This document shows, in pieces, positions 1 through 10,041 of a stretch of DNA of 64,000 bases; positions within the stretch are counted from its first letter, which is position 1; each line of letters begins with the position of its first letter. Made by a program: the position numbers and the translations under genes. The stretch is from Morchella semilibera (taxonomy: Eukaryota; Ascomycota; Pezizomycetes; Pezizales; Morchellaceae), in contig WBVU01000010.1 in the NCBI GenBank assembly GCA_009192285.1, forward strand, positions 310,001-374,000, written 5' to 3'. Under the pieces are notes generated by a model. The model was not told the DNA's origin. It saw nothing but the letters and a program-made list of their open reading frames with translations, and ran no database searches.

Positions 1-315
1 GTACCTTCTTTTTCCTTGCCGCCTACCAGCAACACACAGCGCGCACGACGAAACTGGGACGGGGAGGCCGACGGCCCAGAGACTAAAATCGCCCAGCAAA
101 AGCTTGGGTGTGCGCTAGACAGGGACCCCTTGCTGTGGGGTTGATGTTGGTTTTGACCTATTTTTTCTTTCTTTTTTTTCTTTTTTTTTTCTCTGCAGGG
201 TTTGGGGGCATGTTGGTGGATATATGGAGAGAGGATTAGTATGTAATAAAGCAGTAATCAGCTGCATGACTGCAAGAGATACTGGTAATATGTATGGAGA
301 TACATATGTAGTTAG

Positions 316-1146
316 ATTCAATTGGTACATACATGTAACGTATGTATGCATTGTGTGGCAGGAGTTATGGTAAACAGAGACAGAGGGGATGCCAGGAATG
401 TGGTCAGTAAAGCAATGCAAGTTAGCAAAACGTGCGGCGTTAATAGGGCGCTAAGCATCATGGGGTGTCACTCGGTCGTGATGTTCGGTCCGGCCGCGGG
501 ATGTGTTGAGTCACACTTAATATTCATAATTGATAAGTCGGTATGCACGAACTTTCAACGGCTTCGATGCTGCCAGATGGCTTTTCTTGATGGATGTGCG
601 GGCCTATTGGATGCACTTCTCCCCAACCTGTGGTCACCTATGGTGAGTGAAGCCGTTGTAGCCGAGTTGCGTGCGTATGTATGGTTGACTGGTGGTGATG
701 AGACGGGGTTTTCTTTAATGAGGCACCTATGACGTATCCTAATGATGGGGTCTAGGGCTTTGGCGGTCCCCATTGTTCCAGAGTGTGGATTTTTAATACA
801 CACTCAGTCGTTATCTAACTTATTGGCAAAAGACCTCAAGGTCGTATCGCGCTTAACGGTTGTCGTTCTAATATACGTGTTTAATACTTGCTATATAGAA
901 CCATGTAGTGTTTGTGTCGTAGTAAATACTTATGGGGCGGGCACGTATATACATTGGTTTGTTTTAAACCCAAGTCCCGGCGGTCATGCGGAATACGGGA
1001 AGTTGTTAGCCTTGTACCTGGGCTATATCAACCGCGGGGGTGCAGTAAGTCTCTTATTTAATAATAACACTTTTTATAAAAGTATTCGTGCCCATTCTCA
1101 GTCAATTTTTGGCTTTACGAGCTCAGGACTCGAGATAGAAGCATGA
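316..1146 (+). other. Long open frame interrupted by one TGA; possible pseudogene remnant
   Basis: Reading frame 1 is open from just after the TAG at 313 to the stop ending at 1146, except for one TGA at 730-732. That is about 276 codons with one stop. There is no good ATG near the start (the first start-like codon is a TTG at 322), no intron-like boundary around the TGA, and no recognisable domain. The translation is rich in hydrophobic residues and Cys. Chance openness is possible, and so is a decayed transposon or host gene. The function is unknown. Confidence 0.25.
458..475 (+). promoter_or_regulatory. Bipartite motif site 1 (TCATG-N4-GTCACTCGG)
   Basis: Half-sites TCATG and GTCACTCGG, spacer GGGT. 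It lies inside the broken open frame 316-1146. The regulatory class is a guess. Confidence 0.5.
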
Positions 1147-2496
1147 TATCTTTATAGAGTTGAGGGATATAGCCGTGCTTTAATCTCGATTATGAGATAT
1201 AATCCGGTGCTTGAAATGGTCCTAATGTGGCCTGTCTCGTAGTGCAACGGTGCCACCGCTTAGTCTATGCTTGACTTTGGAGGCTCTTGCACTTTGTATA
1301 GATCCGCGGGATTCCGCCACCTTCACCTCTAGTAAATCCCGAACTATAAGGCTGACTGCGGAAGTCCCAAGGCAGGTAGCCCTTCGACGCGGGGTGAGCT
1401 CCGTTGTAGAAATAATACGTAGCCACTAAGTAGCCCCGATTGTTTATGGGGGACTCCCCATGATAGCTGTTTTAATATCCTGACTGCAAGCTCAACAGCT
1501 GTTGGATCATTATTGTAGGACGGGTAGCGTAGCTAAATTTATTCTAGACCTAGCCTACACAGAGTAGCCTTTTAATGTCCGGGGGTAGCTAGGTACTGGG
1601 TGGGCGGCCTTCACATGATGATATAGTTATGGAGCCCCTTCTTGATTGCGATAGTGCCTAACGACTTTATATTCCTCTGCTTCCCTCATAGCTTTTGGAT
1701 TGGGCCTAATACAGGTTTCTGGGCCAGACACATAATCTGTCCAGAATCCTGATACTGAACGAATGCCGCAATAAGCACACCATCTCGGAGGGACTCAATA
1801 CAGAACCGGTTTAATGAGCCAGCGATTCTTCTACGGTTCTCTTCGTCTCGATCACGCCATTAGGCCGCTCTAGAGAGCTCTATATTCCACTCTATTTCCG
1901 AAAAAAAAACCATTGGGATCGGGGGGAGGGCTTATAATTAGCTTAGCCTAAGGGCTGTAGTTCTCCGGTTCCGTGGGCTTTCTAGTGTACCGAAAATGGG
2001 TGTAGCTCCTAGCTATTGGTGGCTGTGCTACGGGCCGAGCACTCGGAATGCTGTACTACTACGTATACACGTTAGCACACTCCCAATATACCTGTGGATA
2101 TCTACGTACATAACGGCTGAAATGTACCACTAAGTAACCATCATGGCTACGAGAACACTTTCCACAGGCCAGCAAGCGAGGACCCACAACCGGTACCTCC
2201 TTGGACGCCTCATCGACCAGTGTGGGTGTGCGCCAATATAGGTCTTGGCTCACGGGGTATCACTCGTATACCGTGCCGGATAGGACTAAGAGCTTTTTAT
2301 CGGTACCTTGAGCTTCCCAAGAGAACAGCAACGAGAGGGCTATGGAAAGCGGCTGACCTATAGCCCAAATAGGGTCCTGAAAGCAAGAAGATAGCTTGCG
2401 CACGGGAGCTTGGTACGGACTGCCCGCGGGAAAAGAACTAGAGGAGCCTATGCTGTGTTTAACACTCGAAACATTCGTGAAGACCCTAGCCCTGGC

Positions 2497-2619
2497 TCTG
2501 TTCGGTTGACGTTGAGTTGGTTGCAATCCATAGAAAAAACACCTCTGGAGGTGATTATTTTATTAGGCCCAATCCATAGATTGCAACCAATCTATGGATT
2601 TTTGTGTCAACCGAACAGA
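2497..2619. mobile_element. MITE-like element with 14-bp perfect terminal inverted repeats
   Basis: The ends are TCTGTTCGGTTGAC (2497-2510) and its exact reverse complement (2606-2619), enclosing 123 bp. Inside are a palindrome CACCTC-TG-GAGGTG (2540-2553) and a hairpin of AATCCATAGATTG, loop CAAC and the perfect complementary arm (2571-2600). A further copy of part of the inner arm (TTGGTTGCAATC, 2517-2528) can pair with 2579-2590. No coding capacity and no clear target-site duplication is visible. A non-autonomous DNA transposon is the simplest reading. Confidence 0.55.
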
Positions 2620-2811
2620 CCCATAAGTTGGGTGTAGGGAGGGGATACCTGGGGGGCCTCCTGGAAGAGAGGTAAGTAGAAGAAGTAGGCGCGGACTACA
2701 AGGGAAGAGGAGAGAGGAAAGACTTCAAAAAAGGGCGGATACAATACCATCATGTGCGCAGATGTTAGGGCTGATGACCTTGCGTTGGGGAGTAATGTGG
2801 GGTGTGGGGAT

Positions 2812-2945
2812 TACCGCAAATCGAAAAATTGGCTATCTCCGGCCAGGGATTACCTCCTTCACGATTGGTTGAAGGGCGTAGATCAGGTCTGCTTATAGCA
2901 ATTTTAATCTCATATGCATAGCCAATTTTTCGAGTAATGGCGGTA
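2812..2945. mobile_element. MITE-like inverted-repeat element
   Basis: TCGAAAAATTGGCTAT at 2821-2836 is exactly complementary to 2918-2933. Outside these 16-bp arms a shared TACCGC is found on both sides, offset by a few inserted bases (about 2812 and 2940). The roughly 134-bp unit has no coding capacity. The family is unknown. Confidence 0.5.
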
Positions 2946-3926
2946 TATAGTAGTGGATTATCTACGTACTAGGACTTTCTTTAGGTAACACCTCGGAGCG
3001 TATGCCGGGCCCCTCCCCGTTTTATTTCTTTTGAAATAGCTTGCAATTGTATTGCTGAGGATTGAGTAGAAGGCAGGGTTTAGTCCGGATCAGATCATCT
3101 TATATCTCCCAAACATAGGGATGAGATTAAAAGGGGCAAAGGGTTACCACTATCATGCATTTAGAGGCTATGGATTAGTGGTTGTATGGGATGGGATGGG
3201 TATAAAATGGCCGTGCCCTATAGCCCTAGCCGCGCGTGGGCGCTTGGGTTTGACCTCCTCACCTTGGTTGACTACATGTAAGTAACTCTTTCTCCTACTT
3301 TTTTTTCTTAAATCCAATTAAGTGTACATTTTGGACGGGGCCAGCTCATGGGTACATGTACAGTATACCCTAGGTCAGCTCAGCGATTTCGAACAAATAT
3401 TCTAAGTATAACGTACATGTATGCAGGATACATACATGTAGCTAGATGGACTAAACAAACCAATCGATCAATAGATCAAGGTGTAGATCAGTTGAGTGAT
3501 TCAACAATAACAATTAACAAAAACAAGATGCAAAGTGGTAGCCAATAGCCTAAGGGCTGCATGCAGTATGAAGTATAAATAGATAAATAAATGAGTGGCA
3601 GCTAAAATCGTCGATCGAGTGATAACTCATGCACCGCCACCATCACCCCCATATACTCATGTCGGGTCTCCTTACCCATTTCAAAACACACGTCAAATCT
3701 CCCCTACATTCGAGCCTACACACTCCATACCCCCAAACACTAAGCTAGCCCCTCCACCCACCCAAGTCCTTGGAGTCAGGCTGCTCGATCCTTTAAGATT
3801 AATTAGCCCCGCCTTATAAGAGCTCACCATCGCATCTAAACTACCACTATGATGCCGGTCGTACCTACACCATCCGTGTTTAAAACCTCCCTTACGCCAA
3901 ACATATCATACCCCCAAATATAAGAT

Positions 3927-3995
3927 AGAGAAAAAATCGAAATGACCAATCCATACACGTAGGGCTACAGAATGGTCATTTTGATTTCTCACTCT
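3927..3995. repeat. Imperfect inverted repeat / hairpin
   Basis: Arms at 3927-3948 and 3973-3995 share AAATC(G/A)AAATGACCA in inverted orientation with one mismatch in 15, then weaker A/G-rich pairing. They enclose about 24 nt. It is close in design to the other small hairpin elements here. Confidence 0.4.
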
Positions 3996-4069
3996 TCCGA
4001 AATCCTGAGGCACTGATAGGTTTACAAATTTGGGTGTGCTGGGTCTGATGGCGGATCCCAAAACCACAC

Positions 4070-4087
4070 CCAAAACCACGGTTTTGG
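4070..4087. repeat. Short perfect hairpin
   Basis: CCAAAACC and GGTTTTGG flank a 2-nt centre. It sits in A/C-rich non-coding DNA with no visible gene context. Confidence 0.4.
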
Positions 4088-4444
4088 TAATGAAAACACA
4101 TATATTGTATGTAAAAAAGATGTTTTTGTTCAGAAAACCACCTTAGATGTCCAAATAAATTCGTTTTTTGACCTGATCTAAGTAGGTTTATCGCGACCGG
4201 CGCCATACAAGCCCAGATATATAAACCACCAGCCACACCAACCTCTCCGCTGTCTCAAGACGCAATGCGGCTGCTCCTGCGCTCGTTCCGAGGCATGAGT
4301 CTCGATCTATGCGCAAAAGCCCGCCAGCAAATAACCTACGCAGCCAAATACACCTCGTCCAAGAGCCCTTGCCGCCCACCATCTCTTTTCTGTCTACCGG
4401 CTGAGAGGCCACTAGTCCCCACACCATGCAGCGTTCGCGCAGGA

Positions 4445-4462
4445 TCACCACTCATCACTCGG
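4445..4462 (+). promoter_or_regulatory. Bipartite motif site 2 (TCACC-N4-ATCACTCGG)
   Basis: The first half-site is degenerate (TCACC). The terminal GG overlaps the start of a 21-bp perfect palindrome at 4461-4481 (arms GGTCGGGTTT and AAACCCGACC around one G). Confidence 0.5.
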
Positions 4463-5250
4463 TCGGGTTTGAAACCCGACCAGGTCCGAGACTCAGTTTT
4501 TTTGTGGGGATCGCCTAGCTAGAGTGGTACGTAATAATACCTCTTAGCTGTGCCTACTAATGGCCTACTTTTTTTTGCTGTTCCCTCTCTGCTACATGAA
4601 TCATCGCACGCATTTCTTTGTCTACATAGTTAAATTCACCTCTTCTCGTTCGCGATGACGTCGATCTTTGCGACCCAATCAAAAGATCAGACTGTCCGCC
4701 CCAATGAAGAGGGACAGACATGGTTAGATTCTCGGAACCCATGGACACACTGCCTGCATTAAATTCACGCGCGCGACACGCAGCAATCATACACCTCAAA
4801 GGGAAAAAGGAGAAGAGGAAAAAAACACCGGCTCGAAGTAGCCAGAAAACATCAATAATAAGAAGAGTAGTGGTTGGGGCGGGCAAACGCACACATCTTG
4901 GTCTAAGCAGCTGGCAATATGGGATGGTGGTGAAATGGAGGATGGGGGCAGCACTTTTACAAGAAGAGATTATGAGAAGGGGGAATGAATCATGGTGATG
5001 GTGATAGTAGTAAGAAATAGTAGAAACCGGTCCCACGCCCTCCAAATATTTTTGTTTTCACGATTAACGTATGAGAAGAGAAATATGGAAAGTGAAAAAA
5101 AGAGGAAGCAGATCTCCCATATAAAAAAGCGCCCTTCAAAGGTTCAGAAGAGACGCCCAAAAGAGAAGCAGGACCAAACAACGGATATCAAAACATACTG
5201 TAAAAAACGAAGGAAAAAAAAAAACGCCGATCCCCCCTTCCGTAGATAAA

Positions 5251-5848
5251 TCAGTTCCTCGACCTCTTGACGAGCTGCCCGTCCCTCTCACTCTCTGCGT
5301 CTTCCTCCTCATCCTTCCCCACGATCCTCCCCGCAACCCTCTTCCTGCCACTCCCGTTCCCGTTGGTAATTGCCTTATGGTTCCCGTTGACGATGCTACC
5401 TCCATTCACGATGCGCCGCTCCTCAACGACCTCAACTTCGGGCTCCTCCTCACTCGGATTCCGCAGGTTATGAAAAGACGCGTGGTGACCGCAACCGTCG
5501 CACAGGAACGACGACGCGGCCTGTAGCGGGTTGAGCATGAACCGCAGGCATGGGCAGCACGCCGACACAATCGAAGCCTAAGAATCATTCATTACTAGTT
5601 AGCAACCTGACGCTAGATTGCCACCTCAAATCTCGAACTAGATATCCATACTTTGTTGACACATTTCCTGCAGAACAACAGTTTGGTTAGCAAGGTGCTT
5701 GAGTCAACCATGAACGCAACCGGCGCAGTGGATGAGAGGAGGTTACATACCCTCTGGGAACCGGATAGTTCATCACCTGCCAGATATTCGTAGCGGCCCG
5801 GCCTTGGTTGTTGTTGTTGTTCCCGTTCATCTTTGTCATGGTGCTCAT
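5251..5848 (-). CDS. Conserved fungal small Cys/His-rich protein, function unknown
   Basis: Three exons by splice motifs: 5848-5751, 5667-5652 (a 16-nt microexon) and 5577-5251, giving 146 aa from the ATG at 5848. Intron 1 has donor GTATGT, a GCTAAC branch site and acceptor CTGCAG. Intron 2 has donor GTATGG and acceptor TTCTTAG. The N-terminus is Asn-rich. The core has a CCPCL segment followed by an NPLQ..SFLC..C..HH..FH segment that looks like a metal-binding Cys/His cluster. The C-terminus is acidic, then basic, ending KRSRN, and could act as a nuclear signal. I recall similar short hypothetical proteins in other filamentous ascomycetes but know no assigned function. The exon structure is supported because all three pieces join in one frame. 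Confidence 0.65.
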
Positions 5849-7574
5849 TTTCTCTTGGTCTTCTCGCGATGGAGGAAGGGGGGTGGAGACAATGGGAAGT
5901 GTTAGGTGGTGATAGTGGTGTGAGGGAAGCAAGGAGGAAGGTAAAAGAAGCAGCAGCAGCAGTGTGGATAAGGACGGACGGCAACCGCGTAATGTGCGAT
6001 GAGCTGGCTACCTAGCTGGCTGAACAAGGCGCAAAGATCTTTAGATGACTCGCGCGTCGAAGGAAAAGAAGGAAACGAAGTCTTTATTTCTCTCTCTCTC
6101 TGCCTGTCTTGTTTGTCTGGTAAAGGGGTCCCCGTATGTAGGCGGTAGTCTCGGACAAACAAGCAACTTCCTGGGAACGGGACTGTTTGTAGAAAAGGTT
6201 TCAGGACGCCCGTGTGTGTGGAGTAAATCAATCGCGCAACTCCGTCTTTGGCCGGGGAAGAAAAAAAAAAAGTCTCTCGCGCGGCGTTTGTTGATGGGAT
6301 GGATGGGCTCTTTTGATTCTCCGTTCTTCTAGCCCTCAATCCTTACATACAACAACCCACCCCCCGCCAAGAAAGATTTTTCCAAGCCTCTGGTCTGGGC
6401 GGGAGCCTCAACACTGGCCAACGCCCGCCACAGGGGAGAGGGGCGCGTAAAGTTCTCGTTCACTGATGCGCTCGCTGCTCGGCATCGAGGGTGACACAGG
6501 GACATTGGCTGGAATCGTAAATGGGGGGGCCTGTAATGTGTGATATCTATTGGGCGAGTTGTATGGAGTATTTATTATATGAGTATTACATCCAATGCGG
6601 CCCTATTCTTGTCGAGCTCTCTATTAACAACTCATAGTAATATATATACATGTATGTGGGGGTATTCCGGATATATTAATCATTGCAACACTCTATTCGA
6701 GCTCTCTCGAGTCATAATCAAGTCCCTTGAGATCAGTGAATTATTCTGATTATATTGGAGACATTTATGGCTAAATACGTAGAATTAAATATAGCCTCCC
6801 TCTCCCCCTCCCCCGGCCCCACCACTAGCCATATATATTGTAAAGGAAAACAAAAAATAAATATGTATATCGAAAGAAAGTCTGTTAGAGGTTGAACAAA
6901 GCTCGGTAGCACCGGTGAAGATGTCATAACTGGCAAGTACTATTCGAGGATGGTCCGGGCGTTAGAGTAATGGACAGTATAAAGGAAAAATTCAAGATAT
7001 TCAGTTAGAGCATGGTCAATATGATAGAGAACCCCGGGCATGATCATGATAAAAAACCAATCACTGACTTGTAAAAAGTACTAGAAACAAACTGGCTGAG
7101 GCATGTGTGCAAAAAAAAAAGGGGAGGGCAGATGCATGAAGATTAAAGGAAACCAGCAAAAAGGAGATTACGTAGATTTATAAACGGCAATTGAAGCAAA
7201 TGGAAACAAGAGGCAAACACAGAAATACAGATAAAAAATCAAAAATCACAACGCCGGTTATTTTTTTGTTTATTCAGCTCAGCAAGTCCCCTTCACACCA
7301 AGTCGGAAAAAGACACACACAATCACACACAGATACACGGATACACACAAAAAGCACACAGCACGCAAACACATCACAATACTGCCCGTCCTCACTCTCA
7401 GCTCTGTTCTCAGTTCTGAATTGTTATCGTCCTTTCGTTGGGGTTGACATAAGATAAAATATAATATTGAATAGAAAAACGATTGTCCTGATACTACTCT
7501 TCTTCTGGAACAGTAAAGAGAGCTACTCTCATACGATGGCTCTGTATTAAAGATATATCATTAGTAACACATAC
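5849..7574. other. Intergenic, no gene seen
   Basis: It contains the promoter of the small Cys/His-rich gene, one TACATGTA (6647-6654), A-rich and CA-rich tracts around 7300-7370 and the 3' flank of the ORM gene. No frame with family resemblance was found. Confidence 0.5.
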
Positions 7575-8477
7575 TTAAGTGGGTTTGGTCTGGACTTCAA
7601 TCTTAGTGGCACGTGTGGTGGAGCACGTGATATCGCTTCCGGGAGCGGGTTCAGGAAATAGCCGAAACACGAAAGGACAGATATGGCTGATTACACCAAA
7701 GGACAAGAGGAGGATTTTAATGGTACGTACCGAAGGTAGCTTGGGAATGACGACAGCTAGTACGGCGAGGCAGTTAATTGTGAAATAAGTGAGGTCGTAA
7801 TGTGTGTAATGCGTGCTCATGAGAAACCTTAAAAAACGTCAGTAGGTTTTTTTTTAAGGAGTTTAAGATAAGCTTGACAGGCTGGGTGAACATACAGTAC
7901 TACTGGTACTGTCAATAGAAATTTCTTCGTAGGTGTGTATTGGTCCCCGTTGTCGATCTGCTCCCACATATTCAGGTTGTCATAAGCCCCTGCGTTGAAC
8001 TCGAATGGTATTCCCTGGACCCAATGGAACATGAGATAAGAGCCCTACACCCCCGAGGTTCTTCCCGTTAGCATTTCTACCTCACATATGAGGGCTTCAC
8101 CACCGCCTCCTATCAGTAGAGCAAAGTGAAGGGCGGATTAATCTTGTAGAGACGTACAAACATGTAAGAAATGTTCGTTAGTGTCCAGCTAGTCTCCTGA
8201 GACACTCCCGGCATTGTATCGTAAAATATCTTAAGCCCGATAATGAGCACAACGTGGATTCCCCAAGCACCTAAACAGCATCAACACGAATCGTCAGTCT
8301 CCGAGCCACCAAGGCACATTCAATATCAGTAATATTCTCACCTTTGCTGTTAACCCAGCTCGCGTTCAAGTTCGGCAGTGCAGCCTGGTCGGAGCGCTGC
8401 TCGATTGTCTCTGGAGGCTCTTTGTATATCAGGGAGCTGGAGCGGCGCCTTCGGCCAGCATGATTGGCGTCCGCCAT
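7575..8477 (-). CDS. ORM1/ORM2-family (ORMDL) sphingolipid regulator
   Basis: Four exons: 8477-8342, 8270-8158, 8044-7896 and 7827-7575, predicted 216 aa, the usual length of yeast Orm1/Orm2. The family consists of ER membrane proteins that bind and inhibit serine palmitoyltransferase; in yeast their N-terminal Ser residues are phosphorylated to release the brake. Here an N-terminal RRRRSSSL stretch offers comparable sites. The family blocks NLNASWVNSKG, SWTLTNISYM, FHWVQGIPFEF, NMWEQIDNGDQ, STHYTHYD and VVIPKLP follow in order with hydrophobic helices between them. The first three introns have clear donors (GTGAGA, GTACGT, GTATGT) and acceptors. After VVIPKLPS a GTACGT donor-like site occurs, but no downstream acceptor restores a good frame. 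The last about 50 residues are therefore read through and are the least certain part. Confidence 0.85.
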
Positions 8478-10041
8478 GGGGCCGCCGGAAGGGGGGGTTA
8501 TGCGGGGGAGGATAAGGGAATGAATTTTGAAGGTTGTGGGGTAGTTGCCCGAGAAGGCGACTGGTTATCGAATAAGTCGGGTTGAGAGCAAGGCTGAGGC
8601 TTGGGAAAGAGAGAGGCGGATGGAATGGGTGTGAGTGAGGTAGGGTTGGGTTAGGTTAAGTTTTGGGTTGGGTTGACTGGTTGGCCTGACAAGAGCGGTA
8701 AGGTGTACGCGGGTAGGATTCACAGAGGAGGTGGGTATGAAAAATATGTAGACAAGTACAGGAGCTACACAGTGAGGTGCTTGAGGTGTATGATATACGT
8801 GCGAATAAGACGAATTGAGCTAAGGGGAGAAAGGAGAACAAGCGAGCAAGAAGTTTAAGGACGAGTGAGAGAAGAGGAAGAAGGGTGTCTATTCCAAGAT
8901 CGAGAAACGAGAGACAGAAGAAGATAAGGAGCGAGCGAGTGACTGGGCCGACACGGACAGAGTGAGCCGAGAATTAGAACAGGGAATATGGAACAAGAGC
9001 AAGAATCCGTGCTTAGTCTAGTCACCTCTGTAAAGTTTAAAGGAGAGAGAAGGTACTAGGACTTTAGTGTCTGAGGGGGAACTCAAGGGGAGGGGGGGGT
9101 GGATGTGGAGAGTGAGCGTGTGTGTGTGTGTATGCGCGACGGTCTAGTGTTATGCGTGTGTGCCTACTGCACGTATGGAGCTGTCTTTCTTCGAGAAGCC
9201 TTCCTACGATCCGTCCGACTTTCTCGAAAGAGCAACAGGCGATGATTGCTGATGAGCGCAGTAGGTACTGGGAGGGATGCGTGGGATGAAGCAGACGCCA
9301 GATTGTTCCTACCTAAAAGTATTCCTTGGCGATTGAAACGACCGTGCATCAAAAGAGTAGGACACGCGAGATTTGTCTCCTTTTCTTGGGTCAAAGAGTC
9401 AGGACGAGATAATGTGAGTACTTCGACACCTGTCTACTTGTCTACTCTCTACAGTATGCCCTACAACTTAATAATATTCAGCTTTACCTAGGCCTGGCAT
9501 GTGAAGGAGCGACTCCAACTTCCACTCAGGCAAGGGGATTGAGCTCTGGAAGACAGCTGTGCTAGCTATGGAAGGAACGAAGGAAGTAAAAGAACGATTG
9601 GAATTGATTAATCTGCCCAAGCGACGGGATTTCGGGACCCACCCATGCATATTAACAAGCACCACAGAAATATAATATAGAAAAAGCAAAAAATAAACCA
9701 ATTAGAAAGAAAGAGGGGGAAAAAAAAGAACACATCGTCTTACCCGGCCGGCCTGATTCATACCCCCAAGCCTTAGCATCGATCTCCTCTTAACGATAAC
9801 TAGAAGGAACGGATTCTCAACTGCCCCGGACTCGTTTTTAATATAAGACGGGTAACTGCTTCTTCGTAACAACCGAGTATCGTAAGTTCGCCCCCGCGTT
9901 TAAGATTTCACATCACCTTACTACAACTACTCGCTGATACTTTCCAGCACCGCCCCTTTTGCATCGCACCAATTCTCTTAATTACGCACGTGATATAATC
10001 TTCTTTAGGTTAATTTATTGCCCGCTTCTTCTCTCCCCATC
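8478..10041. other. Divergent intergenic region (ORM / zinc-knuckle gene)
   Basis: About 1.56 kb between two divergent starts. The ORM-proximal half is purine-rich on the plus strand (GA/GAG tracts 8500-9060) with a GT dinucleotide run near 9118-9131. No gene is visible. It probably carries both promoters and 5' leaders. Confidence 0.5.

Larger units (their letters stand above)
1..5250. other. Gene-poor region with degenerate open frames and small inverted-repeat elements
   Basis: No protein family was recognised on either strand. Several frames stay open longer than expected but are broken by a stop (plus strand 316-1146, minus strand 2526-2059). The region holds two compact inverted-repeat elements (2497-2619 and about 2812-2945), one hairpin (3927-3995), five copies of TACATGTA and two perfect copies of the bipartite RTCACTCGG motif. 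It reads as old, decayed repeat or intergenic DNA. Confidence 0.5.

Noticed and set aside
4557-5045. Minus-strand 162-codon frame downstream of the small Cys/His-rich gene
   Set aside because: Starts at TTG, has homopolymer-derived His/Ser/Phe runs and no resemblance to known proteins.
5447-5455. CTCACTCGG near the small Cys/His-rich gene
   Set aside because: It lies in coding sequence, has C at the purine position and no first half-site.
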